64,000 nt of DNA, taken from assembly GCA_910578185.1 (NCBI GenBank), contig CAJTPN010000012.1, positions 34,710 through 98,709 of the forward strand. The letters are read 5' to 3'. The first letter of the stretch is position 1. The number at the start of each line of letters is the position of its first letter. This document shows positions 1-8,577 of the stretch, piece by piece. The notes under the pieces are model-generated. The model ran no database searches and was not told where the DNA came from. It was given only the letters and a program-made list of their open reading frames with translations. This stretch comes from an uncultured Acetatifactor sp. (lineage in GTDB: Bacteria > Bacillota > Clostridia > Lachnospirales > Lachnospiraceae). The position numbers and the translations under genes were made by a program.

Positions 1-579
1 GCGGCTGTGAGGCGCCAGGAAAATATCGTCAAATCCCCGTACCAGAGGCACTTTGCGGTTTTCCACCTTATGTTCATAAATTCCAAAAAGCTTCCTGGGA
101 AGTTGTCTCTTATTGATGCCATAATAATAATAGAACCCCGCCTGGGCAGCCCAGCAAATATGAAGTGTTGAAGTCACATGGGTCTGGGCCCAGTCAAAAA
201 TCTCACATATTTCCTGCCAGTAGTCCACCTCCTCAAAAGAAATATCTTCCACCGGCGCTCCCGTAACAATCATTCCGTCAAACTTTTTGTCCCTGACATC
301 ATCCAGCGTAATATAAAATTTATTTAGATGACTTGCGGATGTATTCACGGATATATGACTTTTTACATTCATAAACGTAACGTCCACCTGAAGCGGCGTA
401 TTTGACAAGGCGCGCAACAGCTGAAGTTCCGTATCCTGTTTCACAGGCATATTATTTAATATCAATACTTGCAGGGGACGGATATCCTGATGCATGGCCC
501 TGAATTCATCCATCACAAATATATTTTCGTTTTCCAATATTTCTTTTGCAGGCAAATCCCTCTGTGTCCTGATTGGCAT
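1..579 (-). CDS. metA: Homoserine O-acetyltransferase (MetA type), 3' part cut by window edge
   Basis: This open frame starts at an ATG behind GGAGGAG and runs off the window, giving 193 residues. It reads as the MetA family, which acylates homoserine in methionine synthesis. The catalytic cysteine is in the motif HICWAAQAG (Cys142), and the last visible residues are the family motif RGFDDIFLAPHSR. Residue 111 is Glu (GAPVE). In MetA enzymes, Glu at this position goes with acetyl-CoA use and Gly with succinyl-CoA use, so I infer an acetyltransferase despite the metA name. It lies 34 bases after ligA and may be the last gene of the rnhA-rluF-ligA-metA row. The C-terminal third, with the His/Glu of the triad, is outside the window. 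Confidence 0.93.
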   Translation of the reverse strand, partial: MPIRTQRDLPAKEILENENIFVMDEFRAMHQDIRPLQVLILNNMPVKQDTELQLLRALSNTPLQVDVTFMNVKSHISVNTSASHLNKFYITLDDVRDKKFDGMIVTGAPVEDISFEEVDYWQEICEIFDWAQTHVTSTLHICWAAQAGFYYYYGINKRQLPRKLFGIYEHKVENRKVPLVRGFDDIFLAPHSR

Positions 580-613
580 TATTCTCCTCCTTGCCCCAAT
601 CTGATTTTATCAG

Positions 614-2602
614 TTACTGTTGTATGGCGGCCTCTATTCCGTACTGTGCCATAAAGTCCTCCTCCGACAGCACGGCCACCCCCAAATCTCTTGCCTTTTT
701 ATTCTTTGACGATGTGGATGCAACATCATTGTTGATGAGACAGGTGGTTTTACTGGTTACGGAACCGGTCACTTTCCCCCCTTTTTGCTCTATTATTTCC
801 TTCAAATCATTCCGATTGGCAAAAAACTTCAGGCTTCCGGTAATCACAAAGTTTAATCCGGACAAGGTCTGGCTCCCTTCCTCCACCTTTGGAACTTCGA
901 TTTTTAATTCTTCCATTAATGCGTTCATCTTCCGAAGATTGTCCTCATCCTGCATATAGTTCACAAAAGCCGTCGCAATGACCTCCCCCACGCCATCTAT
1001 TGCACTTAAACTTTCCACATCCGCTTCCTGCATCTGCTTTAAATCATATTCAAAATATTTACAGAGCATCTTTGCATTGGCCACACCGATATTTTCAATA
1101 CCCAATCCGTAAATGACCCGGGGCAGGGTGGTATTTCTGGCACGCTCCACGCCGTCGACGAGCTTTTGATAAGATCTTTCGCCGAAACCTTCCAACTCTA
1201 CAATTTTATCCCTGTGCCGCTCCAAGTGAAACAAATCAGCAAATTCCTGTATAAACCCTCTGTCAATAAACTTCTCCAAAGTCGCCTCCGATAAGCCGTC
1301 TATATTCATGGCGTCCCTGCTCACAAATAATGTAAAAGCCTTAATCTGCTTTGCCGGACATTTTTCATTGGTACAATACAGGGAGGATACTTCATTTACC
1401 TGGCGAACCTGTGTCTCCTCTCCGCAAACCGGACACTGCTTTGGAATCACCACAGTGTTGCTGCAGGTAAGGTTCTCCGCAATCTGTGGTATAATCATAT
1501 TGGCCTTATACACCGTAATGTGATCTCCGATCCCCAACTGAAGTCCTTTTAAAATACTGATATTATGAACGGATGCCCGGCTGACCGTGGTTCCCTCCAG
1601 CTCCACAGGCTCAAAAATAGCCACAGGATTAATCAATCCTGTCCGGCTGGCACTCCACTCAATTTCCTTCAATACCGTTTCTCTCAACTCATCCGCCCAT
1701 TTAAAGGCAATGGAATGCCTGGGAAACTTTGCTGTGCGGCCAAGGGATTGTCCATATGCAATATCTTCATATGTCAATACCAGACCATCGGAAGGAATAT
1801 CATGGGAGGATACCTTCTGTTCAAATTGTTCTAAAATATCCAATATATTCTCCTCTGTCACCAGGTAATGCTCCACCACATCAAAACCCTGCTGTTCCAG
1901 AAAAATAAATTGTGCTTCTCTGGAATTATTAAAATTTTCCCCTTCCGCGCTCACCAGCGCAAACGCATAAAACCTTACATTCCTTTGGGCCGTAATTTCA
2001 TTATTCAACTGGCGTACGGAGCCGCTGCAAAGGTTCCTGGGATTCTTGTATTTCGACTCCTCCTCTATCCCCCTGTTGATCTCCTCAAAATCGGAATAGC
2101 TGATAACCGCCTCTCCCCGGAGAGTCAATTCCCCCTGAAAGGGAATTCCCAGGGGCAGATTGACAAATGTTTTGGCGTTATTGGTAATCACTTCCCCAAT
2201 CTCACCGTTCCCTCTCGTAACAGCCTTAACCAGTCTGCCTTCCCGATATGTGAGTACAATCGTCAGACCGTCCAGCTTCCAGCTCAATATGGCTTTATTG
2301 CCCTGCAGCCAGTCTCTGAGCGCTTCCCTGTCCTTTGTCTTATCCAGTGACAGCATGGGCGTTTCATGACGTTCTTTGGGCAATTCGTCCACCGCCTCAT
2401 ATCCCACATGGATGGTGGGGCTGTTTGAGAGCACCACGCCCGTCTCCTGTTCCAGAGCCTGCAGTTCGTCATACAGGCTGTCGTATTCCAAATTGCTCAT
2501 AATTTCTCTGTCTTGCACATAATAAGCTTTGGATGCTTCGTTGAGCGTATCCGACAAATATTTAATGCGTTCCAATTTTTGATACTCCATATCGTTTTCC
2601 AT
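614..2602 (-). CDS. ligA: NAD-dependent DNA ligase LigA (divergent)
   Basis: LigA seals nicks in DNA during replication and repair using NAD+. Seen in order: the Ia domain (residues 1-60), the adenylation domain with the nucleotidyl motif KLDG at Lys109, an OB domain, a four-cysteine zinc finger starting CPVCGEE, helix-hairpin-helix repeats (ERIGALE-like region replaced by DGVGEVIA), and a C-terminal BRCT domain (LNFVITGSL). Length is about 662 residues, normal for the family. The open frame extends 11 codons further up, but ATG at 2602 follows GGAAAGGTG and matches the usual N-terminus. Several core positions differ from the common LigA pattern: SWKLDG instead of ExKxDG, and RGNGEIGEVIT instead of RGDGxxGEDVT. 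Function as ligase is very likely; the sequence is an unusual branch. Confidence 0.93.
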   Translation of the reverse strand: MENDMEYQKLERIKYLSDTLNEASKAYYVQDREIMSNLEYDSLYDELQALEQETGVVLSNSPTIHVGYEAVDELPKERHETPMLSLDKTKDREALRDWLQGNKAILSWKLDGLTIVLTYREGRLVKAVTRGNGEIGEVITNNAKTFVNLPLGIPFQGELTLRGEAVISYSDFEEINRGIEEESKYKNPRNLCSGSVRQLNNEITAQRNVRFYAFALVSAEGENFNNSREAQFIFLEQQGFDVVEHYLVTEENILDILEQFEQKVSSHDIPSDGLVLTYEDIAYGQSLGRTAKFPRHSIAFKWADELRETVLKEIEWSASRTGLINPVAIFEPVELEGTTVSRASVHNISILKGLQLGIGDHITVYKANMIIPQIAENLTCSNTVVIPKQCPVCGEETQVRQVNEVSSLYCTNEKCPAKQIKAFTLFVSRDAMNIDGLSEATLEKFIDRGFIQEFADLFHLERHRDKIVELEGFGERSYQKLVDGVERARNTTLPRVIYGLGIENIGVANAKMLCKYFEYDLKQMQEADVESLSAIDGVGEVIATAFVNYMQDEDNLRKMNALMEELKIEVPKVEEGSQTLSGLNFVITGSLKFFANRNDLKEIIEQKGGKVTGSVTSKTTCLINNDVASTSSKNKKARDLGVAVLSEEDFMAQYGIEAAIQQ

Positions 2603-2690
2603 CCGTCTTCCCACACCTTTCCGCCATACTTTCATATCCTTGCATAAGTCTTCGTTTTCATCTGTAAGGTGTTATAAAATCCCCTCAGAC

Positions 2691-3419
2691 TCATTGCAAT
2701 TCTCCTATTTTCAGACCGCAATCCCTGTAGAGACGCCTTACATCCCTGTCTTCTAACTCGTAATACTCTCCGGGCCTCATATTCCCCAATTTGATATGCA
2801 TCACTCTCACCCGCTTCAATTCCTTCACACGGTACCCACAAGCGATACACATTCTTTTAATCTGTCGGTTTACTCCCTGGGTCAAAACCAGTCTGAACGT
2901 ATACTTCCCCATTTTTTCCGCCTTACACTCCCTGGTTGTGATCTCCAGCTCTTCCAGGTAAATCCCTTTGGATATTTGGGCCAGAAATTCCGGTGTTACT
3001 TCCCGGTTCACCTTTACCACATATTCCTTTTCGTGGCGGTTTGCCCCTTTCATCATGGCCTGAATCAAATCCCCATCATTGGTCAGCAGCAAAAGCCCTT
3101 CCGAATCCTTGTCTAAACGACCCGCATAAGAAAGCCTCACAGGATACTTTACCAAATCGGAAATTATTTTCTCCGCATGAGGATCTCTTTCAGTACAGGT
3201 GATTCCCACCGGTTTATAAAATGCCAGCACCACCGGTTTCTTCACCCCTCGGATTTGCTTTCCGGATACGATAACCTGATCCTTTTCATCCACACGCTGA
3301 CCCGGTTCCGGTACCCTGCCATTGACCAGTACCTTTCCCTGCAGTATCATCTGATCCGCATCCCGCCGTGAACACACTCCGCAATGGGCGAGATACTTAT
3401 TCAGCCTCATCCGTTCCAT
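2691..3419 (-). CDS. rluF: 23S rRNA pseudouridine synthase, RluF/RsuA family
   Basis: Converts a uridine of 23S rRNA to pseudouridine. The protein (242 residues) begins with an S4 RNA-binding domain (MRLNKYLAHCGVCSRRDAD) and continues with the catalytic domain carrying the RsuA/RluB/RluF signature GRLDKDSEGLLLLTNDGD, whose Asp is the catalytic residue. The C-terminal stretch GVNRQIKRMCIACGYRV followed by LKRVRVMHIKLG resembles RluF more than RluB. The start follows AGGAGG at a spacing of five bases. It lies 27 bases after rnhA and 88 bases before ligA. The exact target base cannot be told from sequence. Confidence 0.9.
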   Translation of the reverse strand: MERMRLNKYLAHCGVCSRRDADQMILQGKVLVNGRVPEPGQRVDEKDQVIVSGKQIRGVKKPVVLAFYKPVGITCTERDPHAEKIISDLVKYPVRLSYAGRLDKDSEGLLLLTNDGDLIQAMMKGANRHEKEYVVKVNREVTPEFLAQISKGIYLEELEITTRECKAEKMGKYTFRLVLTQGVNRQIKRMCIACGYRVKELKRVRVMHIKLGNMRPGEYYELEDRDVRRLYRDCGLKIGELQ

Positions 3420-3446
3420 CCCAACCTCCTGTCGCCTCTTTTGGTT

Positions 3447-4223
3447 TCATGCCCCCCGGTCATTGTCTTTCTTGTCACTATCTCTCTCCGTACCTGTCAA
3501 TCGGAGAATCCCAGGAATACCGTTTCCCTTTCGCAGGCCTTCCTTTGCCATTTTATCGGCCAACTCATTATAGTATACATTTGTATGGGCCACAACTTTC
3601 GTAAAAACGATATCTATGCTTTGTTCCCACTGACGCATTGCCCTTGCGTATTTGCCGGTCAATTCCGTTTTAGATCGCCATTCTCCCGTAACCCACTTTT
3701 CAATTCCCTGATAATCATATCGAATCTCTACCTTTGAAAAGCCGTTGAGCATTGCCACCTTCACGGCATACATTGCCCCCAACATTTCTCCCGTCACATT
3801 TCGATGTTGCAGGGACTGCTCCTTATCCCCATTGCCATATGCCGTCTCCTCTCTGCCATCCGGAGAAATAAACACACAGCCAAAAGCATACTTTTTCAGT
3901 GCATCATCATAGCTGCCATCCACATAGGCCAACAGTGTACCGGGCTCCGGAACTTCCCCCGCTCCCGTCCCTTGTTCTTCCCTCAATCCGGTTTTCCCTT
4001 CTCTTTTTAATGGAAGTTCGGAATTCAAGTGCAGTTCATTTCTCGAAATTTGCTCCAGCTGTCCGTTCCCCATTCCTCCAAGGTAATCGTTTGCCTCTTC
4101 CAATCGCTTGAAACTTTTGTATTCTGCTCCCGGATATCCGTTTACTGAGGATTTGCACTCCTCCCATGTCTCATAAATTCCAGGCATCTTACCTTTTTTT
4201 ACCGCATAATACTTACCTGCCAT
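3447..4223 (-). CDS. rnhA: Ribonuclease H with N-terminal hybrid-binding domain
   Basis: Degrades RNA in RNA-DNA hybrids. The first 50 residues (start MAGKYYAVKKGKMPGIYETW) form the hybrid-binding (viroplasmin-like) domain. After a linker of low complexity comes the RNase H fold with its four acidic residues visible in AYVDGSYDD, TGEMLGAMYA, IRYDYQGIE and YNELADKMAKEG. The frame extends nine codons upstream, but ATG at 4223 sits behind GGGGGAGGAAGA and gives the correct N-terminus. The product is 258 residues. It is the first gene of the row that continues into rluF, ligA and metA. Confidence 0.93.
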   Translation of the reverse strand: MAGKYYAVKKGKMPGIYETWEECKSSVNGYPGAEYKSFKRLEEANDYLGGMGNGQLEQISRNELHLNSELPLKREGKTGLREEQGTGAGEVPEPGTLLAYVDGSYDDALKKYAFGCVFISPDGREETAYGNGDKEQSLQHRNVTGEMLGAMYAVKVAMLNGFSKVEIRYDYQGIEKWVTGEWRSKTELTGKYARAMRQWEQSIDIVFTKVVAHTNVYYNELADKMAKEGLRKGNGIPGILRLTGTERDSDKKDNDRGA

Positions 4224-4311
4224 TCTTCCTCCCCCGTATCTCTGCCGCAAACATTCAAATCACTCTTGATTATACCAACTTTTTTTCCATATTGCAATTG
4301 GCTGGACAGGA

Positions 4312-4350
4312 AAAGGGTCTGTCGCTTTACTTAGTACGACAGCCCCTTTG
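4312..4350 (-). terminator. Rho-independent terminator after the diguanylate cyclase gene
   Basis: On the minus strand AAAGGGGCTGTCG and CGACAGACCCTTT form a 12-13 bp stem around a loop of about 12 bases, followed by TT. It lies 9 bases past the stop codon. Confidence 0.8.
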
Positions 4351-4358
4351 ACTCACCT

Positions 4359-6032
4359 CTATTGGGCAGAAGTATTATAAAATGCAAAATCATTTTTGCC
4401 GCTCTTCTTCACCTGATACATGGCGTCATCGGCAAACACCACCAACTGTTCCATATCTTCCGTATCCTTCGGATAGGAGGCAATACCAATACTTCCTCCC
4501 ACCCGCGCCTCGTTCCCTGCCAGCTGAAACGGCTTGGTAAAAATCTGCCGGCACTGATACGCCGTCTTTTCCACGATCTTACTGTTGTTGCTTTTCAATA
4601 TGATAATAAATTCATCCCCTGCAAAGCGATATGGCGTGAGCAGTTCTGTTCCCATTCCTTTCAGTCTTCCCGCCACCTGCTGCAGCGCCTCGTCCCCGGC
4701 CGTATGGCCAAGATTATCATTGATGCTCTTAAAGTCATCAATATCAATCATAAGGATGGTACATGGCTTCTTCGCGTCTATCTGCTCTTTTAAGTCGGCC
4801 ATAAATTTGCTGCGGTTTGGAATCCCTGTCAGAAAATCATGCTGTGACGCAGATTCCAAGATTTTCCCCGTCTCCTTTAACTGCAGCATCAGCTTTCTGC
4901 GCCTGTAATTGTCAAAAACCACCCACGCAATAATGATCAGCATGGCGCCGATCAAAATAAGTCCCGGCACCAGAACTTCTCTGTTTTTTTCAAAAAACGT
5001 CTCCTTTTCATTTATGATTACCGTTTCTTTCGGCAGCACAGACAAATTGATATTGAATTTTTCCATAACATCCGCATCCACACAATAAATTGTGGGACTG
5101 TCCAAAATGCTTCCCATCTCCTGACCAATTTTGCCGGAAATAATCTTGCGCGCAAGCTCCGCGGCCACCGAACCTGATTCGGTCATGGACACAATGTTGC
5201 CGCCTAAAAGCCCCTCTCCGATACCGCCTTCCACCATGCGAAGAGCAGGAACAGGCGCAGATTCTCCAATCAACTGAATTGCTTCCAAACTTGTATATTG
5301 TTTTCCGCTGGCGTCTTCAGTCATTGTTATGTAGATCAAAATACTGTTATCCGTCACACTGCGCAATGCAAGACTTAAGCGGGACGAAGAAAGCTGAGAG
5401 GAATTAATCTCCAGGAATTCCAATTCAGGAAAATTTTCCGCGCTCTGGTACAGACTTTTTCGTACCGCGCCGCCCGTAAGGGTATCGTCCACAATGGCCA
5501 CCACTTTTTCGGCAGAAGGGTTGATTTTCAATCCGAATTCAATGTTTTTATCCACGGAAAGTGTCTCCATAACGCCTGTCACCAAAGGCTGCGCCACAGC
5601 TCTCTGCGCCAACTCCACACTGTTTATCCCCTCAAATACCAATGGTATCCCTTCAAACAGTTCTTCACGATAATCCAGGGCAAATTTTAATGCGGCATCG
5701 TCTCCCAAAATCACCACATCATATGGCTCCACTTTGGACAACCGATACGCCAGTCCATCATGAAAAAGTCTCAGGGACTCCTGGTCATCCACACGTTTTG
5801 TATCCATAAATTCATAGTCCAGAACAATACTGCTTCCCAATGTATCGCTGATCCCTTTTATCTGGAGCTGCACCGTATCCCACGCATACGAATAGGAGCT
5901 GATAAACAGCACACGCCCACTGATAGTACCTTTTTCTGCCTGACAACTTATCTTGGCTCCCATCAGACAAAAAACCAGCAAAACGATGAACAATCCCCTG
6001 TTGTAAAATACATTTTTTCTTAATTTTGTCAT
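4359..6032 (-). CDS. Membrane diguanylate cyclase with periplasmic-binding-like sensor domain
   Basis: Predicted to make the second messenger cyclic di-GMP from two GTP. The N-terminus has a signal/anchor segment, then about 310 residues outside the membrane that look like the ABC-type substrate-binding fold seen in sensor histidine kinases and cyclases (start ISGRVLFISSYSYAWDTVQ). A transmembrane helix (LVPGLILIGAMLIIIAWVVF) leads into a GGDEF domain (MIDIDDFKSINDNLGHTAGD). The signature reads AGDEF, a variant found in some active enzymes, and I see no RxxD inhibitory site before it. ATG at 6032 is preferred over the ATG just before it because of AGGAG spacing. It stands alone between two terminators. 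Confidence 0.88.
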   Translation of the reverse strand: MTKLRKNVFYNRGLFIVLLVFCLMGAKISCQAEKGTISGRVLFISSYSYAWDTVQLQIKGISDTLGSSIVLDYEFMDTKRVDDQESLRLFHDGLAYRLSKVEPYDVVILGDDAALKFALDYREELFEGIPLVFEGINSVELAQRAVAQPLVTGVMETLSVDKNIEFGLKINPSAEKVVAIVDDTLTGGAVRKSLYQSAENFPELEFLEINSSQLSSSRLSLALRSVTDNSILIYITMTEDASGKQYTSLEAIQLIGESAPVPALRMVEGGIGEGLLGGNIVSMTESGSVAAELARKIISGKIGQEMGSILDSPTIYCVDADVMEKFNINLSVLPKETVIINEKETFFEKNREVLVPGLILIGAMLIIIAWVVFDNYRRRKLMLQLKETGKILESASQHDFLTGIPNRSKFMADLKEQIDAKKPCTILMIDIDDFKSINDNLGHTAGDEALQQVAGRLKGMGTELLTPYRFAGDEFIIILKSNNSKIVEKTAYQCRQIFTKPFQLAGNEARVGGSIGIASYPKDTEDMEQLVVFADDAMYQVKKSGKNDFAFYNTSAQ

Positions 6033-6067
6033 CATAATCTCCTATCATAAGCAAGCATTCTAGTACT

Positions 6068-6095
6068 ATTTTACCACTATTCCGTATAAATTCAA
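6068..6095 (-). promoter_or_regulatory. Likely promoter of the diguanylate cyclase gene
   Basis: Minus strand: TTGAAT (6095-6090), a 16-base spacer, then TAAAAT (6073-6068). It lies about 36 bases before the start codon. Confidence 0.5.
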
Positions 6096-6176
6096 GATTT
6101 ATTTATGAAAAATTACTTGTAGTAAAAATTTTGCCTTCCGGTATATTGGCTGAAACTGCCATAGTTTACATTAAAA

Positions 6177-6209
6177 TACCGCAGGCTCGTTATCAAGGAG
6201 TCTGCGGTA
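6177..6209 (-). terminator. Rho-independent terminator after gdhA
   Basis: Minus strand: TACCGCAGACTC pairs with GAGCCTGCGGTA (one wobble), loop of 9, then TTTTAA. It is 15 bases after the gdhA stop. Confidence 0.85.
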
Positions 6210-6224
6210 TTCCTAATAAATCAA

Positions 6225-7559
6225 TTATACAATTCCCTGTGCCGTCATAGCCTCAGCTACTTTGAGGAAACCTGCAATGTTGGCACCTGCCACATAATTT
6301 CCTTCCATTCCGTATTTCTTTGCGGCCTCATTCAGATTATGAAAAATATTCACCATAATACCCTTCAGCTTGGCGTCAACCTCTTCAAATGTCCAGCTTA
6401 AACGTTCGCTGTTCTGGCTCATCTCAAGGGCGGATGTGGCAACCCCACCTGCATTGGATGCCTTACCAGGGCAAAACAGAATATTATTTGACTGAAGATA
6501 CTCGGTAGCTTCCATGGTGGTAGGCATATTGGCACCCTCTGCCACTGCAAAACAACCGTTTGCAACCAGCGTCCTGGCATCCTCCAGTCCAAGTTCATTC
6601 TGAGTCGCGCAGGGAAGGGCAATATCACACTTAACAGTCCATACGCCTTTACCTTCATGATACTGGGCGCCTGGTCTGGCGGCCGCATACTCAGTGAGTC
6701 TTGCACGTTTCACTTCCTTCACCTCTTTCAGAAGCGCTACATCAATCCCTTCCGGATCATAGATCCAACCCGTAGAATCGGAACAAGTCACAGGCTTTGC
6801 CCCCAGCTGCTGTGCCTTCTGAATCGCATATATCGCAACGTTCCCGGCACCGGAAACCGCTATCGTCTTGCCCTTGATATCCTTGCCGTTACATTTCAGC
6901 ATTTCCTCTGTCAGGTATAATAACCCATAGCCTGTGGCTTCCGTTCTGGCCAGAGAGCCGCCGTATGCAAGTCCCTTTCCCGTAAGTACGCCTTCATATA
7001 GGCCGGTGAGCCGCTTATACTGCCCGTACATGTAGCCGATCTCTCTTGCACCGGTACCGATATCGCCTGCTGGGACATCTGTATCCGCGCCAATATATTT
7101 ATACAGTTCATTGATAAAGCTCTGACAAAAAGCCATCACTTCCCTGTCTGACTTTCCCTTGGGATCAAAATCCGATCCGCCCTTGCCTCCGCCAATGGGA
7201 AGACCTGTCAGGGAATTCTTGAAGATCTGCTCAAAACCCAAAAACTTGATAATTCCAAGATTAACGCTGGGATGCAGCCTCAATCCTCCCTTGTAAGGTC
7301 CAATGGCCGAATTAAACTGCACACGAAAACCATTGTTCACCTGTACCTGTCCCTTATCGTCCACCCACGGCACGCGAAACAGCAACTGTCTTTCAGGCGT
7401 TACAATTCTCTCCAACAAAGCATCTCTGCGATACTTTTCCTCATCGGCTTCGATAACCACGCGAAGCGACTCCAAAACCTCCTTCACCGCCTGATGAAAC
7501 TCGGGCTGGGCAGGATTCTTGGCAACTACCAATTCATAAACCTCATCAACATATGACAT
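6225..7559 (-). CDS. gdhA: NADP-type glutamate dehydrogenase
   Basis: Interconverts 2-oxoglutarate plus ammonia and glutamate; a main entry of nitrogen in anaerobes. The 444-residue length fits the hexameric small-subunit class. The substrate-binding lysine motif is GLPIGGGKGGSDFDPKG, and DVPAGDIGTGAREIGYMYG follows. The Rossmann motif GAGNVA is seen in the second half. The frame opens at 7565, but ATG at 7559 has AAGGAGG eight bases upstream, so I take that as the start. A consensus promoter and a short terminator precede the gene, which suggests attenuated expression. Confidence 0.96.
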   Translation of the reverse strand: MSYVDEVYELVVAKNPAQPEFHQAVKEVLESLRVVIEADEEKYRRDALLERIVTPERQLLFRVPWVDDKGQVQVNNGFRVQFNSAIGPYKGGLRLHPSVNLGIIKFLGFEQIFKNSLTGLPIGGGKGGSDFDPKGKSDREVMAFCQSFINELYKYIGADTDVPAGDIGTGAREIGYMYGQYKRLTGLYEGVLTGKGLAYGGSLARTEATGYGLLYLTEEMLKCNGKDIKGKTIAVSGAGNVAIYAIQKAQQLGAKPVTCSDSTGWIYDPEGIDVALLKEVKEVKRARLTEYAAARPGAQYHEGKGVWTVKCDIALPCATQNELGLEDARTLVANGCFAVAEGANMPTTMEATEYLQSNNILFCPGKASNAGGVATSALEMSQNSERLSWTFEEVDAKLKGIMVNIFHNLNEAAKKYGMEGNYVAGANIAGFLKVAEAMTAQGIV

Positions 7560-7643
7560 TATCATGTCCTCCTTGAATTATTCAGCACAAATGCAATCCT
7601 TGTTTTGCCGAAAATCACTTCTTTTTTCGTAAAACAGGAAAAA

Positions 7644-7665
7644 GCATGGAGCCAAATGTCCATGC
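7644..7665 (-). terminator. Terminator-like hairpin in the gdhA leader
   Basis: Minus strand: GCATGGA, an eight-base loop, TCCATGC, then TTTTT. It sits about 20 bases after the predicted transcription start and 85 bases before the gdhA start codon. I see no gene between promoter and hairpin, so this is probably a leader attenuator and not the end of a gene. Confidence 0.65.
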
Positions 7666-7692
7666 CTTCCTCGACACAGTTGTCCACCCATA

Positions 7693-7721
7693 ATTATAAC
7701 CTGTGTCTCTCAATTTCTCAA
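7693..7721 (-). promoter_or_regulatory. gdhA promoter
   Basis: Minus strand: TTGAGA (7721-7716), exactly 17 bases, TATAAT (7698-7693). Predicted start of transcription is near 7686, giving a leader of about 127 nt before gdhA. Confidence 0.75.
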
Positions 7722-7870
7722 CTCACTTTAACTCATTAAACTGTAAAAGTTTTTTGCATTTTTTTATACAAATTGCACAAAAAATAATGCTATTTACAGT
7801 AAAAGTAACTGTTACGGAAACACAACCACAATTCCGAAAAAAAGTTTGATCCAAAGCGATATTATATGTT

Positions 7871-8302
7871 TTATAAGTATTCCTTTAACTGTTTAATATT
7901 TGTCTGTTCAAAATCTATCAGTTGTCTGGCTAAAGCCAGCGGACGTTCACCGGCATTTTCATTATGCTTTAACACTTTTTCCATCTCTAGAATACCGTTA
8001 TTGCTTCCTTTAATCATCATCTCCGCAATATGTCCGGTACTGGTATTCAGAATGGTATTATAATGAATTCCTGTCTTCAACATAACATCCGACAAAGCAT
8101 TGCTCTGATAGCTTTCCGCCTTTGCTGCCATCAACTGTTTGGATGCTTCATTGTGAAGTTCCGAATATCGTATGGATTGTCTGGAAATCTGCAGTGCCAG
8201 ATCATCATCATACACCTTGCCTGCAATGGTATCTATAGCTTTCATAGCCATATCCGTATTTCTCTGTATTTCTCTGTAAACAGCCGCCTCATGTGATTTC
8301 AT
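7871..8302 (-). CDS. Small helical protein of unknown function
   Basis: Not recognised. The 143-residue product has no signal peptide, membrane segment or cysteine, and is rich in Ala, Leu, Glu, Lys and Gln in a pattern that suggests four long helices (for example LHNEASKQLMAAKAESYQ). The start follows AGGAGG with four bases between. Just upstream are three short repeats (8313-8415) that resemble those before smpB. A helical-bundle cytoplasmic protein is all that can be inferred. Confidence 0.75.
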   Translation of the reverse strand: MKSHEAAVYREIQRNTDMAMKAIDTIAGKVYDDDLALQISRQSIRYSELHNEASKQLMAAKAESYQSNALSDVMLKTGIHYNTILNTSTGHIAEMMIKGSNNGILEMEKVLKHNENAGERPLALARQLIDFEQTNIKQLKEYL

Positions 8303-8312
8303 AGTTCCTCCT

Positions 8313-8415
8313 ATTCCAGTTCCGTCTTTGCACTCGATGCCCTTCCAAGCATCTTCGATACAGGACTGTTTTTATTCCAGTCCCGTCTTTGCACTGCGAT
8401 GCCCAGTCCCGTCTT
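8313..8415 (-). repeat. Three short repeats directly before a ribosome binding site
   Basis: A core GACGGxACTGG occurs three times on the minus strand (about 8415-8404, 8387-8375 and 8327-8315). Two copies extend into GGGCATCG(C)AGTGCAAAGACGG and lie 60-61 bases apart. The last copy runs straight into ATAGGAGGAACT, the ribosome binding site of the next gene. GGGACTG and CAGTCCT can form a hairpin between copies. Confidence 0.7.
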
Positions 8416-8486
8416 ACAATGGCAATTTTTGAGAAAAAATTGGATGTATATCCAATATTGAAACAATACAATATAAACTTAACAAA

Positions 8487-8521
8487 AAAGCCTTCTACAG
8501 TCACTCCCTGTAAAAGGCTTT
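8487..8521 (-). terminator. Rho-independent terminator after the SH3 protein gene
   Basis: Minus strand: AAAGCCTTTTACAG pairs with CTGTAGAAGGCTTT around seven bases, followed by TTTT. Confidence 0.88.
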
Positions 8522-8577
8522 CCATTCCCTATGATTTTTATTCACCATACTCCCACATTTGCAGTGAAAAGTTTCCC

